Source: Rikenellaceae bacterium (GTDB lineage Bacteria > Bacteroidota > Bacteroidia > Bacteroidales > UBA932). From it: 64,000 nt of DNA. Below are positions 53,601 through 62,200 of the stretch, one piece after another; position 1 is the stretch's first letter; each line of letters opens with the position of its first letter. Position numbers and translations under genes: made by a program. Under the pieces are notes generated by a model that saw only the letters and a program-made list of their open reading frames with translations, did not search any database and was not told the origin of the DNA. The stretch spans positions 49,611-113,610 of the forward strand of contig JALEPJ010000018.1 of the NCBI GenBank assembly GCA_022766385.1, in the 5' to 3' direction.

Positions 53601-54901
53601 AGTGGAAAGCTGTACATTCAAGGGTTTTCGGACCTGATTTTGCTACCCATCACTATGATAAGTCTTGCTTCGAGGGTATCTACAAGGTATCGGATTCAGA
53701 GGTGTGGAATGTAAGGAAGGCTCTCAAGACCAATCTCATCTACGCCATCCGCAAGAGACTTTCCGATCCTCAGAATTCAAGCCACTATTCTCCTCGTCAG
53801 ATTGTGACCATCAAGAAATCACTTCGTGATGACGTCCTCACCATAGGTTTTGCCCGTCGCTTCGCTACCTACAAGAGAGCCACTCTCCTCTTCAGCGATC
53901 TCGACAGACTTGCCACAATCGTAAACAATCCTGAGAGACCTGTACAGTTCGTATTCGCCGGCAAGGCTCATCCTGCCGACAAGGCCGGACAGGACCTCAT
54001 CAGACAGATTGTAGAGATTTCAAAGCAGGAGCGCTTCATCGGAAAGATTGTCTTCGTTCCCGGCTATGACATCAACCTCGCCAAGAGGCTCGTTCAGGGT
54101 GTAGATGTATGGCTCAATAACCCTACCCGCCCTCAGGAGGCTTCTGGAACTTCAGGAGAGAAGGCTTCGATGAACGGAGTAATGCATTTCTCAGTACTCG
54201 ACGGCTGGTGGGTTGAAGGTTACCGTGAGGGCGCCGGCTGGGCTCTTCCTATGGAAAGGACCTACGACGACCAGCAGTTCCAGAATGAGCTCGATGCCGC
54301 TACCATCTACAACATTATCGAGAACGAAATCGTTCCGGCATACTACGATGTTGATGACAATACCCGTATGTCATCCCAGTGGATAGGCTATATCAAGAAC
54401 ACCATTGCTCAGGTAGCTTGCAACTTCACCACCAACAGGATGCTCACCGACTACTTGAATCAGTACTATGTGCCTCAGTCAGAGCGCAGTACAGCCATTG
54501 TAGCCGATGATTACAAGATGGCTCGTGAAATCGCAGAGTGGAAGCTCAGAATGACACGTATGTGGAGTGACATCTCTGTCGTATCATATACACAGCCTGA
54601 GTCTTCATACACACTTTCCGAGGAGAATCTTCTCCGCGGAGCAGTTGTTCTCAATCTCGGCGACATCAAGCCGGAAGAAATCGGAGTGGAGATGCTCTTC
54701 GTTACGACTGACCGCAAGGGCAAGATGCACATCCAGGATGTATTTGAGTTTGAGCTCAAGGAGTACAATGACGGCGTGGCAAGCTTCCAAACCGCAATTC
54801 TTCCGGAGAGAACCGGTATGTACCAGGTTGCTACCCGAATATATCCGAAGAATGCGCTTCTGCCTCACAGACAGGACTTCGGTCTCGTTAAATGGCTGTA
54901 G
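50663..54901 (+). CDS. glycogen synthase (GT3)-glycogen phosphorylase (GT35) fusion
   Basis: A 1412-residue two-enzyme polypeptide. Residues 1-540 are a eukaryotic-type GT3 glycogen synthase (SPDYLFEVSWEVCNKVGGIY, RYEYRNKGIDVFIDS, and the E-x7-E pair in YYEPWGYTPLES), which uses UDP-glucose. Residues 560-1412 are an alpha-glucan phosphorylase (NLWWCWNDDAKDLF, the PLP Lys1167 in GTSGEKASMNG), releasing glucose 1-phosphate. The linker (about 541-559) holds a Met at 559 with AT-rich DNA before it and a GGCAG/CTGCC hairpin, like a former intergenic gap. Internal initiation at 52337 is possible. The 3' end overlaps ribF by 10 bases. Confidence 0.92.
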   Translation: MENVFYSPDYLFEVSWEVCNKVGGIYTVVSTKALFQKEQLGKHHIMIGPDVWMRPEANPDFIEDGMLYRTWRNKLAEEGLRVRIGRWNVPGKPIAILVDYKSYLPQQNRILGEYWERYKVDSLSGDWDYKESLIFGYAAGNVIESFCKHHLLNSDKVVAQFHEWQTGAGLLYLRNSSFPVATVFTTHATMIGRSICGNNYALYDNLAEFNGDEMAKRLNVVSRHSLESKSAEYADVFTTVSDITARECAQLLGRKVDIVTPNGFEPSFTPSTEEEYNEKRKIAKAKLSEVAGAMCGKSVAEDAMFVGIGGRYEYRNKGIDVFIDSLAQLRDKGYDGKEIHAFIFIPSGHNGPDKNLVHKLAGEGAPNYVTQVSHALMNPEWDTISRRFREKNLANLEGDKVKVYFVPSYLNGNDGVFNLSYYDLLVGLDLTIFPSYYEPWGYTPLESLAFSIPTLTTTLAGFGLWVRDRYKKDHPGITIVERNDTNYNYVVDAVEARIREIAALTPEQQKAYMDSAKDISKIALWEHQIEYYKEAYSKAINQLVVRAGNCQALKEKQTMQYERINVDSPSWKSIMVTRHLPKQLEGLETLSKNLWWCWNDDAKDLFKKVDPELWSESGHNPRAILDQVSIKKFNALAQDETFLAQLNTVMAEFNSYMAEKEKRTDPSVAYFCMEYGLDSSLKIYSGGLGILAGDYLKETSDMNVNLVAVGFLYRYGYFNQKLTSYGEQVAEYDPQDFLKTPAQPVLDKDGNWLTTTVAFPGRNCVARIWKVAVGRTDLYLLDTDWEANRPEDRSVTHQLYGGDWENRLKQEILLGIGGVRALRVLGLNPQIYHCNEGHAAFTGLERLREYIQNENLSFAEAMEVVRASSLFTTHTPVPAGHDAFDEDILRKYLGHFPELLRTDWTTMMSLGKINATDYNEKFSMSHLAANISQEINGVSMLHGKVSQEILADMYPGYLPEENHISYVTNGVHYPTWCAKEWKAVHSRVFGPDFATHHYDKSCFEGIYKVSDSEVWNVRKALKTNLIYAIRKRLSDPQNSSHYSPRQIVTIKKSLRDDVLTIGFARRFATYKRATLLFSDLDRLATIVNNPERPVQFVFAGKAHPADKAGQDLIRQIVEISKQERFIGKIVFVPGYDINLAKRLVQGVDVWLNNPTRPQEASGTSGEKASMNGVMHFSVLDGWWVEGYREGAGWALPMERTYDDQQFQNELDAATIYNIIENEIVPAYYDVDDNTRMSSQWIGYIKNTIAQVACNFTTNRMLTDYLNQYYVPQSERSTAIVADDYKMAREIAEWKLRMTRMWSDISVVSYTQPESSYTLSEENLLRGAVVLNLGDIKPEEIGVEMLFVTTDRKGKMHIQDVFEFELKEYNDGVASFQTAILPERTGMYQVATRIYPKNALLPHRQDFGLVKWL
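52300..52339 (+). other. fusion junction: hairpin and internal ATG
   Basis: Within the fused gene, GGCAG (52300-52304) and CTGCC (52309-52313) form a stem with a GCAA tetraloop, followed by an A-rich run and an in-frame ATG at 52337-52339, where the phosphorylase half begins. The arrangement looks like a terminator-plus-start remnant read through in frame. Confidence 0.45.
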
Positions 54902-55833
54902 TATCGACAGGATTCTTTGACGGTGTCCATCTCGGACACCGTCTTGTAATAGATACTCTGCTTTCCGTAGCTAAGGAGCGTGGAGAGCAGAGTATGATTG
55001 TTACATTCTGGCCCCATCCCAGAACCGTGTTGCAGAACGATGCCAGGAACCTCAGGCTTCTGTCCTCATTGCCCGAAAAGAAGGAGAGGCTGCTTTCCTT
55101 GGGCATTGACAGGGTCGAGGTGCTCGATTTTTCCCGCGAATTCAGCGGGATGACGGCACACGACTACTTGAAGGAGATACTTCAGAAGCAATACGGGACT
55201 ACTGCCATTGTCATGGGCTATGACAACAGGATGGGTTCCGACAGTCTTGGCCGTCAGGCGGTTGAAGAACTTGCCCTTTCCCTGGGTCTGGAGGTCGTCA
55301 GCGTTCAGCCGAAGTTCATCGGAGCTTCCGGGCTTGCGAATACTCCTGACATCATTGCCCCCGACCTTCCTATCAGTTCGACGAAAATCAGGGCGGCGCT
55401 TGAGGCGGGGGATGTTGTGGCAGCCTCGGCTATGCTCGGCTACGATTACTGTCTGCACGGTGTGGTGGTCGCAGGAAACCGTGTGGGCCGCACACTGGGC
55501 TTCCCTACAGCCAATATGCAGCTCTACGAACCACTGAAGCTGGTGCCTGCCAATGGGGTTTATCTCGTTGAGGTTGAGATATTTGGCTCAAAATATTATG
55601 GAATGACGAATATAGGCGTGAGGCCGACGGTGACGGGTGGAGGCAGCAGGACCATTGAGACGCACATCTTTGATTTTGATGAGCTGATCTACGGACTGGA
55701 CATACGTATCCGCTTCCTTGAACGCATACGCGACGAGAAACGCTTCGATTCCCTGCAGGAACTGGTGGAACAGCTGCGGAAGGACAAAATGACTTGCCAA
55801 AAAAGAAGCCGTGCCAGGTCGGAAATGAAATAA
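54892..55833 (+). CDS. ribF: bifunctional riboflavin kinase/FAD synthetase
   Basis: A 313-residue RibF. The N-terminal nucleotidyltransferase domain (1-180) has GFFDGVHLGHR at 7-17 and PISSTKIRAALEAGD. The C-terminal riboflavin kinase domain has GRTLGFPTANMQLYEPLKLV and GMTNIGVRPTV. It makes FMN and FAD. The start lies inside the end of the glycogen fusion gene, in another frame. A terminator follows at 55869. Confidence 0.95.
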   Translation: MAVVSTGFFDGVHLGHRLVIDTLLSVAKERGEQSMIVTFWPHPRTVLQNDARNLRLLSSLPEKKERLLSLGIDRVEVLDFSREFSGMTAHDYLKEILQKQYGTTAIVMGYDNRMGSDSLGRQAVEELALSLGLEVVSVQPKFIGASGLANTPDIIAPDLPISSTKIRAALEAGDVVAASAMLGYDYCLHGVVVAGNRVGRTLGFPTANMQLYEPLKLVPANGVYLVEVEIFGSKYYGMTNIGVRPTVTGGGSRTIETHIFDFDELIYGLDIRIRFLERIRDEKRFDSLQELVEQLRKDKMTCQKRSRARSEMK

Positions 55834-55841
55834 ATAATTAC

Positions 55842-55849
55842 TATCTTTG
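55842..55849 (+). promoter_or_regulatory. -7 box for greA
   Basis: TATCTTTG, an exact TAnnTTTG match, 8 bases after the ribF stop. It lies upstream of the terminator hairpin at 55869, so the terminator is within the greA leader if this promoter is used. The -33 box is not clear. Confidence 0.45.
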
Positions 55850-55868
55850 TGCACACGAGATTCAAGAA

Positions 55869-55899
55869 GGGTTCCACCATAAAGGTGGGACTCCTTTTT
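55869..55899 (+). terminator. intrinsic terminator between ribF and greA, possibly a greA attenuator
   Basis: GGGTTCCACC (55869-55878) pairs with GGTGGGACTC (55884-55893) over 10 pairs (two G-U) with a 5-base loop, then C and five T (55895-55899). It is 36 bases after ribF and 43 bases before greA, yet downstream of the greA -7 box. Confidence 0.85.
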
Positions 55900-55941
55900 A
55901 GTTGACTCCGGTGTCAGATTAACACTATACACATTATTATT

Positions 55942-56412
55942 ATGCCAGAAATTTATTATATGACGGCCGAAGGCCTCGAGAACCTGAAGAAGGAACTCGA
56001 AGAAGCGCTTGCACAGCGCCCGGTCATCTCTGCGGCCATAGCCGAGGCTAGGGAGAAAGGTGACCTGTCTGAAAATGCTGAATATGATGCAGCTCGCGAG
56101 GCTCAGGGCCTCCTTGAAGTGAAGATTGCCAATTTGAAGAACCGTGTGGCCAATGCCAAGGTTATCAACGAGTCCCAAATTGGAACAGATAAAGTTCAGA
56201 TGATGAACAAGGTAAAGGTGATGAACCTTACTATGAACCGCGAAATGGAATTCACTATCGTGGGTGAGTCGGAGGCTGACCTCAGCAAGGGCAGGCTTGC
56301 CCTCACTACGCCTATTGCCAAGGCTCTGCTAGGACACGCGAAGGGCGACCTTGTCGAGGCGAAGGTTCCTGCGGGCATAATCAAGTTCAAGATACTCGAC
56401 ATTACTATCTAA
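55942..56412 (+). CDS. greA: transcription elongation factor GreA
   Basis: A 156-residue protein that helps RNA polymerase recover from backtracking. It has the N-terminal coiled coil with tip acidic residues (ARE-KGDLSENAEYDAA region) and the C-terminal FKBP-like domain ending in PAGIIKFKILDI. Only the usual single greA is seen here. Its leader carries a terminator-like hairpin. Confidence 0.95.
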   Translation: MPEIYYMTAEGLENLKKELEEALAQRPVISAAIAEAREKGDLSENAEYDAAREAQGLLEVKIANLKNRVANAKVINESQIGTDKVQMMNKVKVMNLTMNREMEFTIVGESEADLSKGRLALTTPIAKALLGHAKGDLVEAKVPAGIIKFKILDITI

Positions 56413-56417
56413 TTGCT

Positions 56418-56822
56418 ATGGCTACCATTTTTACAAGAATTGCCTCAGGAGAGATTCCGTCATTCAAGTGCGCGGAAGATGAAAATTACTACGCTTTCCT
56501 TGACATCAATCCTTTGGCTCCGGGACACACTCTGGTCATTCCCAAGCACATCGAGGATGACTACATCTTCAATCTGGATGAGTCTACCTATCAGGGACTT
56601 TGGGCTTTCGCGCGCAAAGTGGCCCTCGCAATCAAGGCGACTGTGCCGTGTAAGAGGGTAGGAGTGGCTGTGCTCGGTATGGAAGTGCCACACACCCACA
56701 TTCACCTGGTACCTCTTCAGAGCGAGGGTGATATGGACTTTCGCAAGAGCAGGCCTGTAGTGACGGATGAAGAAAAGAAACAGATTGCAGAATCAATACT
56801 GAAAGAATATGAAAAGCTTTAG
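56418..56822 (+). CDS. HIT family protein
   Basis: A 134-residue histidine triad hydrolase of nucleotide monoester or dinucleotide substrates. The motif HTHIHLVP holds the catalytic histidine (residues about 94-101). IPSFKCAEDENYYAFLDINPLAPGHTLVIPK is the expected N-terminal half. It starts 5 bases after greA and overlaps the next gene by 14 bases. Confidence 0.93.
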   Translation: MATIFTRIASGEIPSFKCAEDENYYAFLDINPLAPGHTLVIPKHIEDDYIFNLDESTYQGLWAFARKVALAIKATVPCKRVGVAVLGMEVPHTHIHLVPLQSEGDMDFRKSRPVVTDEEKKQIAESILKEYEKL

Positions 56823-57906
56823 AATAACTCTCCTCGGAGCATGCGCCCTCCTTGCCGCTTCCTGCGGTTCACCTTCTGCCAGAATAGAAGGAAAGATAGC
56901 TGACGCTCCTGAGAAGGAGGTGCTGGTCAAACTTCTGAATGTCAATACCTTCAGCGTGCTCGACACTCTCAAAACTGACAAGTCTGGCGCTTTCTCATAC
57001 AAAGTCGACCTTAAACAGGGACAGCCTGAATTCATCTATCTCTATTATGGAGACACCAAACTCTCTTCGCTCCTCCTGAAGGCCGGGGATAAGGTGGCCG
57101 TTGAGAGCGATACTCTCGGAAACAGCTCTGTATCAGGCTCTCAGGATTGTGAACTCCTGCTCTCGTCAGAGCGTGAATACGCAGATTTCCTTAGCAATGC
57201 CGATGCGGCTCAGACCTCTGCGGATTATACAAAGGCCTATATCAATTATTACCGACAGTCGGTTAAGTTCGTGATGGAGAACAAGGGTTCTCTGGCAGTG
57301 GTTCCTGTGCTCTTCAGGAATATCACCCCTGACACTCCGCTTTTCAGCCAGGTGACTGATGCCCTTCATTTCAGGTCGGCACTCGATACCCTCAAACAGA
57401 TCTATCCTGAGTCTATCTATGTGAAATCGCTTGAGAATGAGACAGTTCGCAGGGAAAAGCTGCTCGGTCTGAATACCCAGCTCAGCATGGCCAAGGAAAT
57501 GGAGTTTCCAGATATTGTCTCAAAGGATATAAATGGCAATACCGTGAAGCTCAGCGAGGTGGATGCGAAGGCCGTATTCATTCACTTCTGGACAGTTACG
57601 GATGCTGCTTCGAAGGTGCTCAACCTTGACTCGCTGAAGCCTCTTTATGAGAAGTATCACGACAAGGGCTTCGAGATTTTCGCTGTCTCCCTTGACACTG
57701 ACAAAGCTGCCTGGGCCAATATCGTAAAGAACCAGCAGCTCCCTTGGATCAATGTAAATGACGGTCTCGGTTCAGCATCCAGCGCTGTCGGTCTGTACTC
57801 TGTCACAAGCCTTCCTCAGAGCTATCTGCTTCTGAACGGAAAGCTCTATGACAAGGCTATCAAGGGTGATAGTGAGTTGCAAAAGATACTTGACAAGAAT
57901 CTTTAA
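56809..57906 (+). CDS. DUF4369-thioredoxin-fold lipoprotein lacking CxxC
   Basis: A 365-residue lipoprotein. The N terminus ends in a lipobox-like LAASC (Cys19). Residues about 25-120 match the DUF4369 domain (ARIEGKIADAPEKEVLVKL). The C-terminal part (about 225-365) is a TlpA/AhpC-type thioredoxin fold (DAKAVFIHFW, FEIFAVSLDTDKAAW, VTSLPQSYLLL with cis-Pro). The active-site motif, usually WCxxC, reads TDAAS, with both cysteines absent. It therefore cannot act as a thiol-disulfide enzyme by the usual route. Overlap with the HIT gene suggests one operon. Confidence 0.85.
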   Translation: MKSFRITLLGACALLAASCGSPSARIEGKIADAPEKEVLVKLLNVNTFSVLDTLKTDKSGAFSYKVDLKQGQPEFIYLYYGDTKLSSLLLKAGDKVAVESDTLGNSSVSGSQDCELLLSSEREYADFLSNADAAQTSADYTKAYINYYRQSVKFVMENKGSLAVVPVLFRNITPDTPLFSQVTDALHFRSALDTLKQIYPESIYVKSLENETVRREKLLGLNTQLSMAKEMEFPDIVSKDINGNTVKLSEVDAKAVFIHFWTVTDAASKVLNLDSLKPLYEKYHDKGFEIFAVSLDTDKAAWANIVKNQQLPWINVNDGLGSASSAVGLYSVTSLPQSYLLLNGKLYDKAIKGDSELQKILDKNL

Positions 57907-57914
57907 TCGAGGAC

Positions 57915-58610
57915 TCAGAACATTTTTTTGTTGCTCTTTGTGGCGACAAACTGCTTAAGATAGAACGGTTCGAAGTACGCAGTGTCTTTGAACCGTTTTT
58001 CTTTGTATTCGCTCAATGCCGGATGGAGCATTGCGCTGGCCTTGGGACAGCATTGCAAGAAGCGGGCATTCGGATGGGTGATGATATCGGCACATTTAGC
58101 GGCACCGTCTCCGATGAAGAGCACCGGACCCTCCTCGAGCTCGGCCGTGAAGCTGTCAGCGTCGATAATCCGCGGAGCGGTCTCGCACAGCTGCTCTCCG
58201 TCAGGAGTGAATATTGCCGTATAAACCTCCATCCTTCTCGCATCAACCATTGGGATGATGCGGTGGCAATGTTCGGGCAGCAACCCCTCGTCCTTCGCCT
58301 GCCATACCAGTGTGTCCAGGGTACCTACTGAGAGCAATGGCAATCCCGCTCCGAAGCACAGACCCTTCGCGGTCGAAACTCCAACGCGCAGGCCGGTGTA
58401 CGAGCCTGGACCCATACTCACGCATACGGCATCGCAATCTTTGACATCGAGCGAGTGCTCATCGAGTATCTCCTTTATGAAGGGTGCGGTCAATGAAGCC
58501 TGCGAGCGGGGAGTGGAGCTTTCCCTGTATGCGACCAGCTTTCCGTCTCCTGCGAGGGCTACGGAGCAAAGTGCGGTCGATGTTTCAATGAGAATGATTT
58601 TATCTGTCAT
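57915..58610 (-). CDS. tsaB: tRNA threonylcarbamoyladenosine biosynthesis protein TsaB
   Basis: A 231-residue ASKHA-fold partner of TsaD and TsaE in making t6A37 of ANN-decoding tRNAs. LIETSTALCSVALAGDG, VCVSMGPGSYTGLRVGVSTAKGL and IPMVDARRMEVYTAIF are the family hallmarks. It converges with the thioredoxin-fold gene (8-base gap) and follows the cvpA gene by 9 bases. Confidence 0.93.
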   Translation of the reverse strand: MTDKIILIETSTALCSVALAGDGKLVAYRESSTPRSQASLTAPFIKEILDEHSLDVKDCDAVCVSMGPGSYTGLRVGVSTAKGLCFGAGLPLLSVGTLDTLVWQAKDEGLLPEHCHRIIPMVDARRMEVYTAIFTPDGEQLCETAPRIIDADSFTAELEEGPVLFIGDGAAKCADIITHPNARFLQCCPKASAMLHPALSEYKEKRFKDTAYFEPFYLKQFVATKSNKKMF

Positions 58611-58619
58611 ATCTATTTC

Positions 58620-59114
58620 TTACTGATTGAATAACAGCCTTTTAAGGTAAGGGAAGACGGCATATGCCAAATCCTTCAATGCTTGATAGCATACTGAATC
58701 TTCAAGTATCTTATTGTCAACAAACTCGTAATTCAAGTTAAGGGTAGTGAACATAATGATTATGAGCCCCAGAATAAGGGCGCATTGAGCTATCGCGAAA
58801 ACGACTCCCAATACTCTGTTCAGCCAATCCAGTAGTACCAATTTGGTAAGATTGGTCAATATCACTCCGATTATTTGCAATACCAGGACAGTCAGAATCA
58901 GTATGAGTGCGAAACTGATGACATTCAGTGCGGCTTCGGAGATGGCAAGATAGGGCCTCAGCCACTCGCATACCTGTGAGGATAGGTGGTAGGCGCACCA
59001 GACTCCGAGGATAATCGAAACCAAAGAAATAGCTTGGATAATGAATCCTTTGGTGGCTCCGCGAAAGACTGCAGGAAGGAAACAAAGCAGAATAATAATG
59101 TCTAAAGTGTTCAT
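58620..59114 (-). CDS. CvpA family membrane protein
   Basis: A 164-residue protein with four hydrophobic segments (about 3-20, 27-45, 64-85, 102-122) typical of CvpA/colicin V production proteins. MNTLDIIILLCFLPAVFRGATKGF is the normal start. The function is poorly defined; in other bacteria it has been linked to envelope homeostasis. It is upstream of tsaB on the same strand, and they are probably co-transcribed. Confidence 0.8.
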   Translation of the reverse strand: MNTLDIIILLCFLPAVFRGATKGFIIQAISLVSIILGVWCAYHLSSQVCEWLRPYLAISEAALNVISFALILILTVLVLQIIGVILTNLTKLVLLDWLNRVLGVVFAIAQCALILGLIIIMFTTLNLNYEFVDNKILEDSVCYQALKDLAYAVFPYLKRLLFNQ

Positions 59115-59119
59115 ATCTG

Positions 59120-59151
59120 TTTGGTCGGTAGTCTTTAATTGATTATATTTG
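59120..59151 (+). promoter_or_regulatory. full Bacteroidota-type promoter of ileS
   Basis: TTTG (59120-59123), 20 bases, then TATATTTG (59144-59151). The implied leader is about 50 bases before ATG 59210. No T-box-like sequence was recognised. Confidence 0.65.
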
Positions 59152-59209
59152 CCAATTCAAACAAGACGTTGTTACGGACTAAGTCCAAAGGCAAAAGTAG
59201 ATAAAAAAT

Positions 59210-62200
59210 ATGACATTCAAAGAGTATAAAGGTCTTGATTTGGTGTCCGCAGGAAATGTGGCACTTGACAGGTGGAAGAAGAACGCTGCATTTGAGAAAT
59301 CGCTCAAATTAAGGGAAGGAGCGCCAGAGTTCATCTTCTTCGAGGGCCCCCCTTCAGCTAACGGAATGCCGGGTATACATCACGTTATGGCCCGCTCCAT
59401 CAAGGATTCCATCTGCCGTTACAAGACCCAGCGCGGATATCGTGTCCAGCGTCGTGCCGGATGGGATACACATGGACTCCCTGTTGAGCTTGGAGTGGAG
59501 AAGAAACTCGGTATCACCAAGGCCGATATCGGCACCAAGATCAGTATAGCGGAGTACAATGACGCCTGCCGCAAGGAAGTGATGAAGTACACCAAGGAAT
59601 GGGTGTCAATGACTGAGCGTGTGGGTTATTGGGTCGATATGAATGACCCGTATATTACTTATGACAACCGCTATATTGAGACTCTGTGGTATCTTCTCAA
59701 AAAAATATATGACAAGGGTCTGCTCTATAAGGGTTATACCATACAGCCATATTCTCCTACAGATGGAACCGGATTAAGCTCCCACGAGCTCAACCAGCCG
59801 GGATGTTATAAGGATGTGAGTGATACCACCGCTACCTGCCAGTTTGAGGTGATTAAGGATGAGAAGTCGCAGATTCTTTATGAGTGCGAGACTGTCCCGG
59901 TATATTTCCTTGCCTGGACTACCACGCCGTGGACTCTGCCTTCAAATACTGCGCTCTGCGTTGGTCCAAACATCGATTACGTTCGCGTTCAGTCCTTCAA
60001 CCCATATACGGGCGAAGAGGCCATCTATGTTGTAGCTAAGGCTCTTGTCGGCAGCTGGTTCAATGCCAAGGCTGCCGAATTGTCACTCGAAGACTATAAG
60101 GCCGGCGATAAACTCGTTCCTTACAGGGTTCTCCCTGGAGAATTCAAGGGCTCGGAACTCGTAGGCATCAGATATCAGCAGCTCATCCCTTGGTTCAAGC
60201 CTGTTGAGGGTGAAGCATTCCGTGTTATTTCAGGAGATTACGTTACCACTGAAGACGGTACAGGCATAGTCCACATCGCTCCGACCTTCGGTGCGGACGA
60301 TAAGAAGGTGGCTTCCAACTTCGGCATCCCGGGCATTATGCCTATTGACAAGGATGGCAATCCTCAGGCTCAGGTTGACCGTCAGGGCCGTTTCTGCAGA
60401 CTCGAGGACCTTTCCAGCGAGTATGTCAGCAAGTACGTGGACCCATCATACGCCGAATTCGCAGGCAGATATGTCAAGAAAGGCTATCAGGGCTATTTCG
60501 AGAAGAACGAGGATCCTGATGCACCTACACTTGACATAGACCTCTGTATGATGATGAAGGCGGACGGCCGCGCATTCAAGATACAGAAGCACGTCCATTC
60601 ATATCCTCACAGCTGGAGAACCGACCTCCCTGTACTCTATTATCCTCTTGACTCATGGTTTATCAAGGCTACGGCGGTCAAGGATGAGATGGTTAAATTG
60701 AACAAGACCATTACATGGAAGCCTGAAAGCACGGGTACAGGACGCTTCGGCCAGTGGCTTGAGAACATTCAGGACTGGAACCTTTCACGCAGCCGCTTCT
60801 GGGGCACACCGCTTCCGATTTGGAGAAGCGAAGACGGAAAGGAAGAGAAGTGCATAGGCTCAGTCAAGGAGCTTTATGCCGAGGTCGAGAAGGCTGTTGC
60901 CGCTGGATTTATGAGCAGCAACCCTCTCAAGGACAAGGGCTTCGACCCGGAGGATATGTCCATTGACAATTACAACAGAATCGATTTGCACCGCCCTTAT
61001 GTGGATGAGATTTTCCTCGTTTCCGACAGCGGAAAGAAGATGATGCGCGAGACCGACCTCATTGATGTCTGGTTCGATTCTGGTGCTATGCCTTATGCTC
61101 AGGAGGGGCTCAGGAATATTGACAGCTCGAAATTCGGCTGTACCGCTGATTTCATTGCCGAAGGTGTCGATCAGACCCGCGGCTGGTTCTATACCCTCCA
61201 TGCCATCCATACGATGATAGGCGGCACTCCAGCTTTCAAGCGCGTAATCTCCAACGGACTTGTCCTCGACAAGGACGGCAACAAGATGTCGAAGCGTTTG
61301 GGCAATGCCGTCGATCCGTTTATGGCCCTTGACAAATACGGTGCTGATGCGCTCCGCTGGTATATGCTTACCAATGCCCAGCCTTGGGACAATCTCAAGT
61401 TTGACGAGGCCGGTGTGGACGAGGTCAGAAGGAAGTTCTTCGGAACACTCTACAATACCTATTCCTTCTTTGCCCTTTATGCCAATATTGACAGCTTCGA
61501 TCCTTCAAGCGAATCTGTGCCTTATCAGGAACGTCCTGAGATAGACCGTTGGATTATCTCGAAGATGAACAGCCTGATCAAGGACGTGATAGCTGCATAT
61601 GAGGACTACGATGTGACCAGCGCTGGACGAATGATTCAGGATTTCGTCTGCGATCATCTTTCGAACTGGTATGTGCGCTTGAACAGAAAGCGCTTCTGGG
61701 GCGGTGAAATGGGTGCCGACAAGCTCGCGGCTTACCAGACCCTGTATGAAGTGCTCAAGAATATTGCCATACTCGCGGCTCCTATTGCGCCTTTCTATAT
61801 GGACAACCTCTATCTCGATCTGGTGAAGGACGGTGAGGAGTCCGTACACTTTACGCTGATGCCTGAGGCTTGCGAGGCTTGCATCGACACTGACCTTGAG
61901 GAGAGGATGGAGCTGGCGCAGAAGGCGACTTCAATGGTTCTTGCCCTCCGCAGAAAGGTGAATATCAAGGTGCGTCAGCCGCTTGCAAAGCTGATGATTC
62001 CTGTTCTCTCAGATAAGGTGCGTGCCCAGCTTGAGATGGTTAAGGGGTTGATACTCAGCGAGGTAAATGTAAAGGAGGCTGAGTTCATCACTGATACCAC
62101 AGGCATCATCACCAAGAAGATCAAGCCGAATTTCAAGACACTCGGAAAGCTTTACGGAAAGCAGATGAAGGAGATTGCTGCTGCGTTCGCGTCATTTGAC

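Noticed and set aside
59152..59209. T-box leader for ileS
   Set aside because: The leader is only about 50 bases long and lacks the T-box core and a terminator. T-boxes are also not expected in Bacteroidota.
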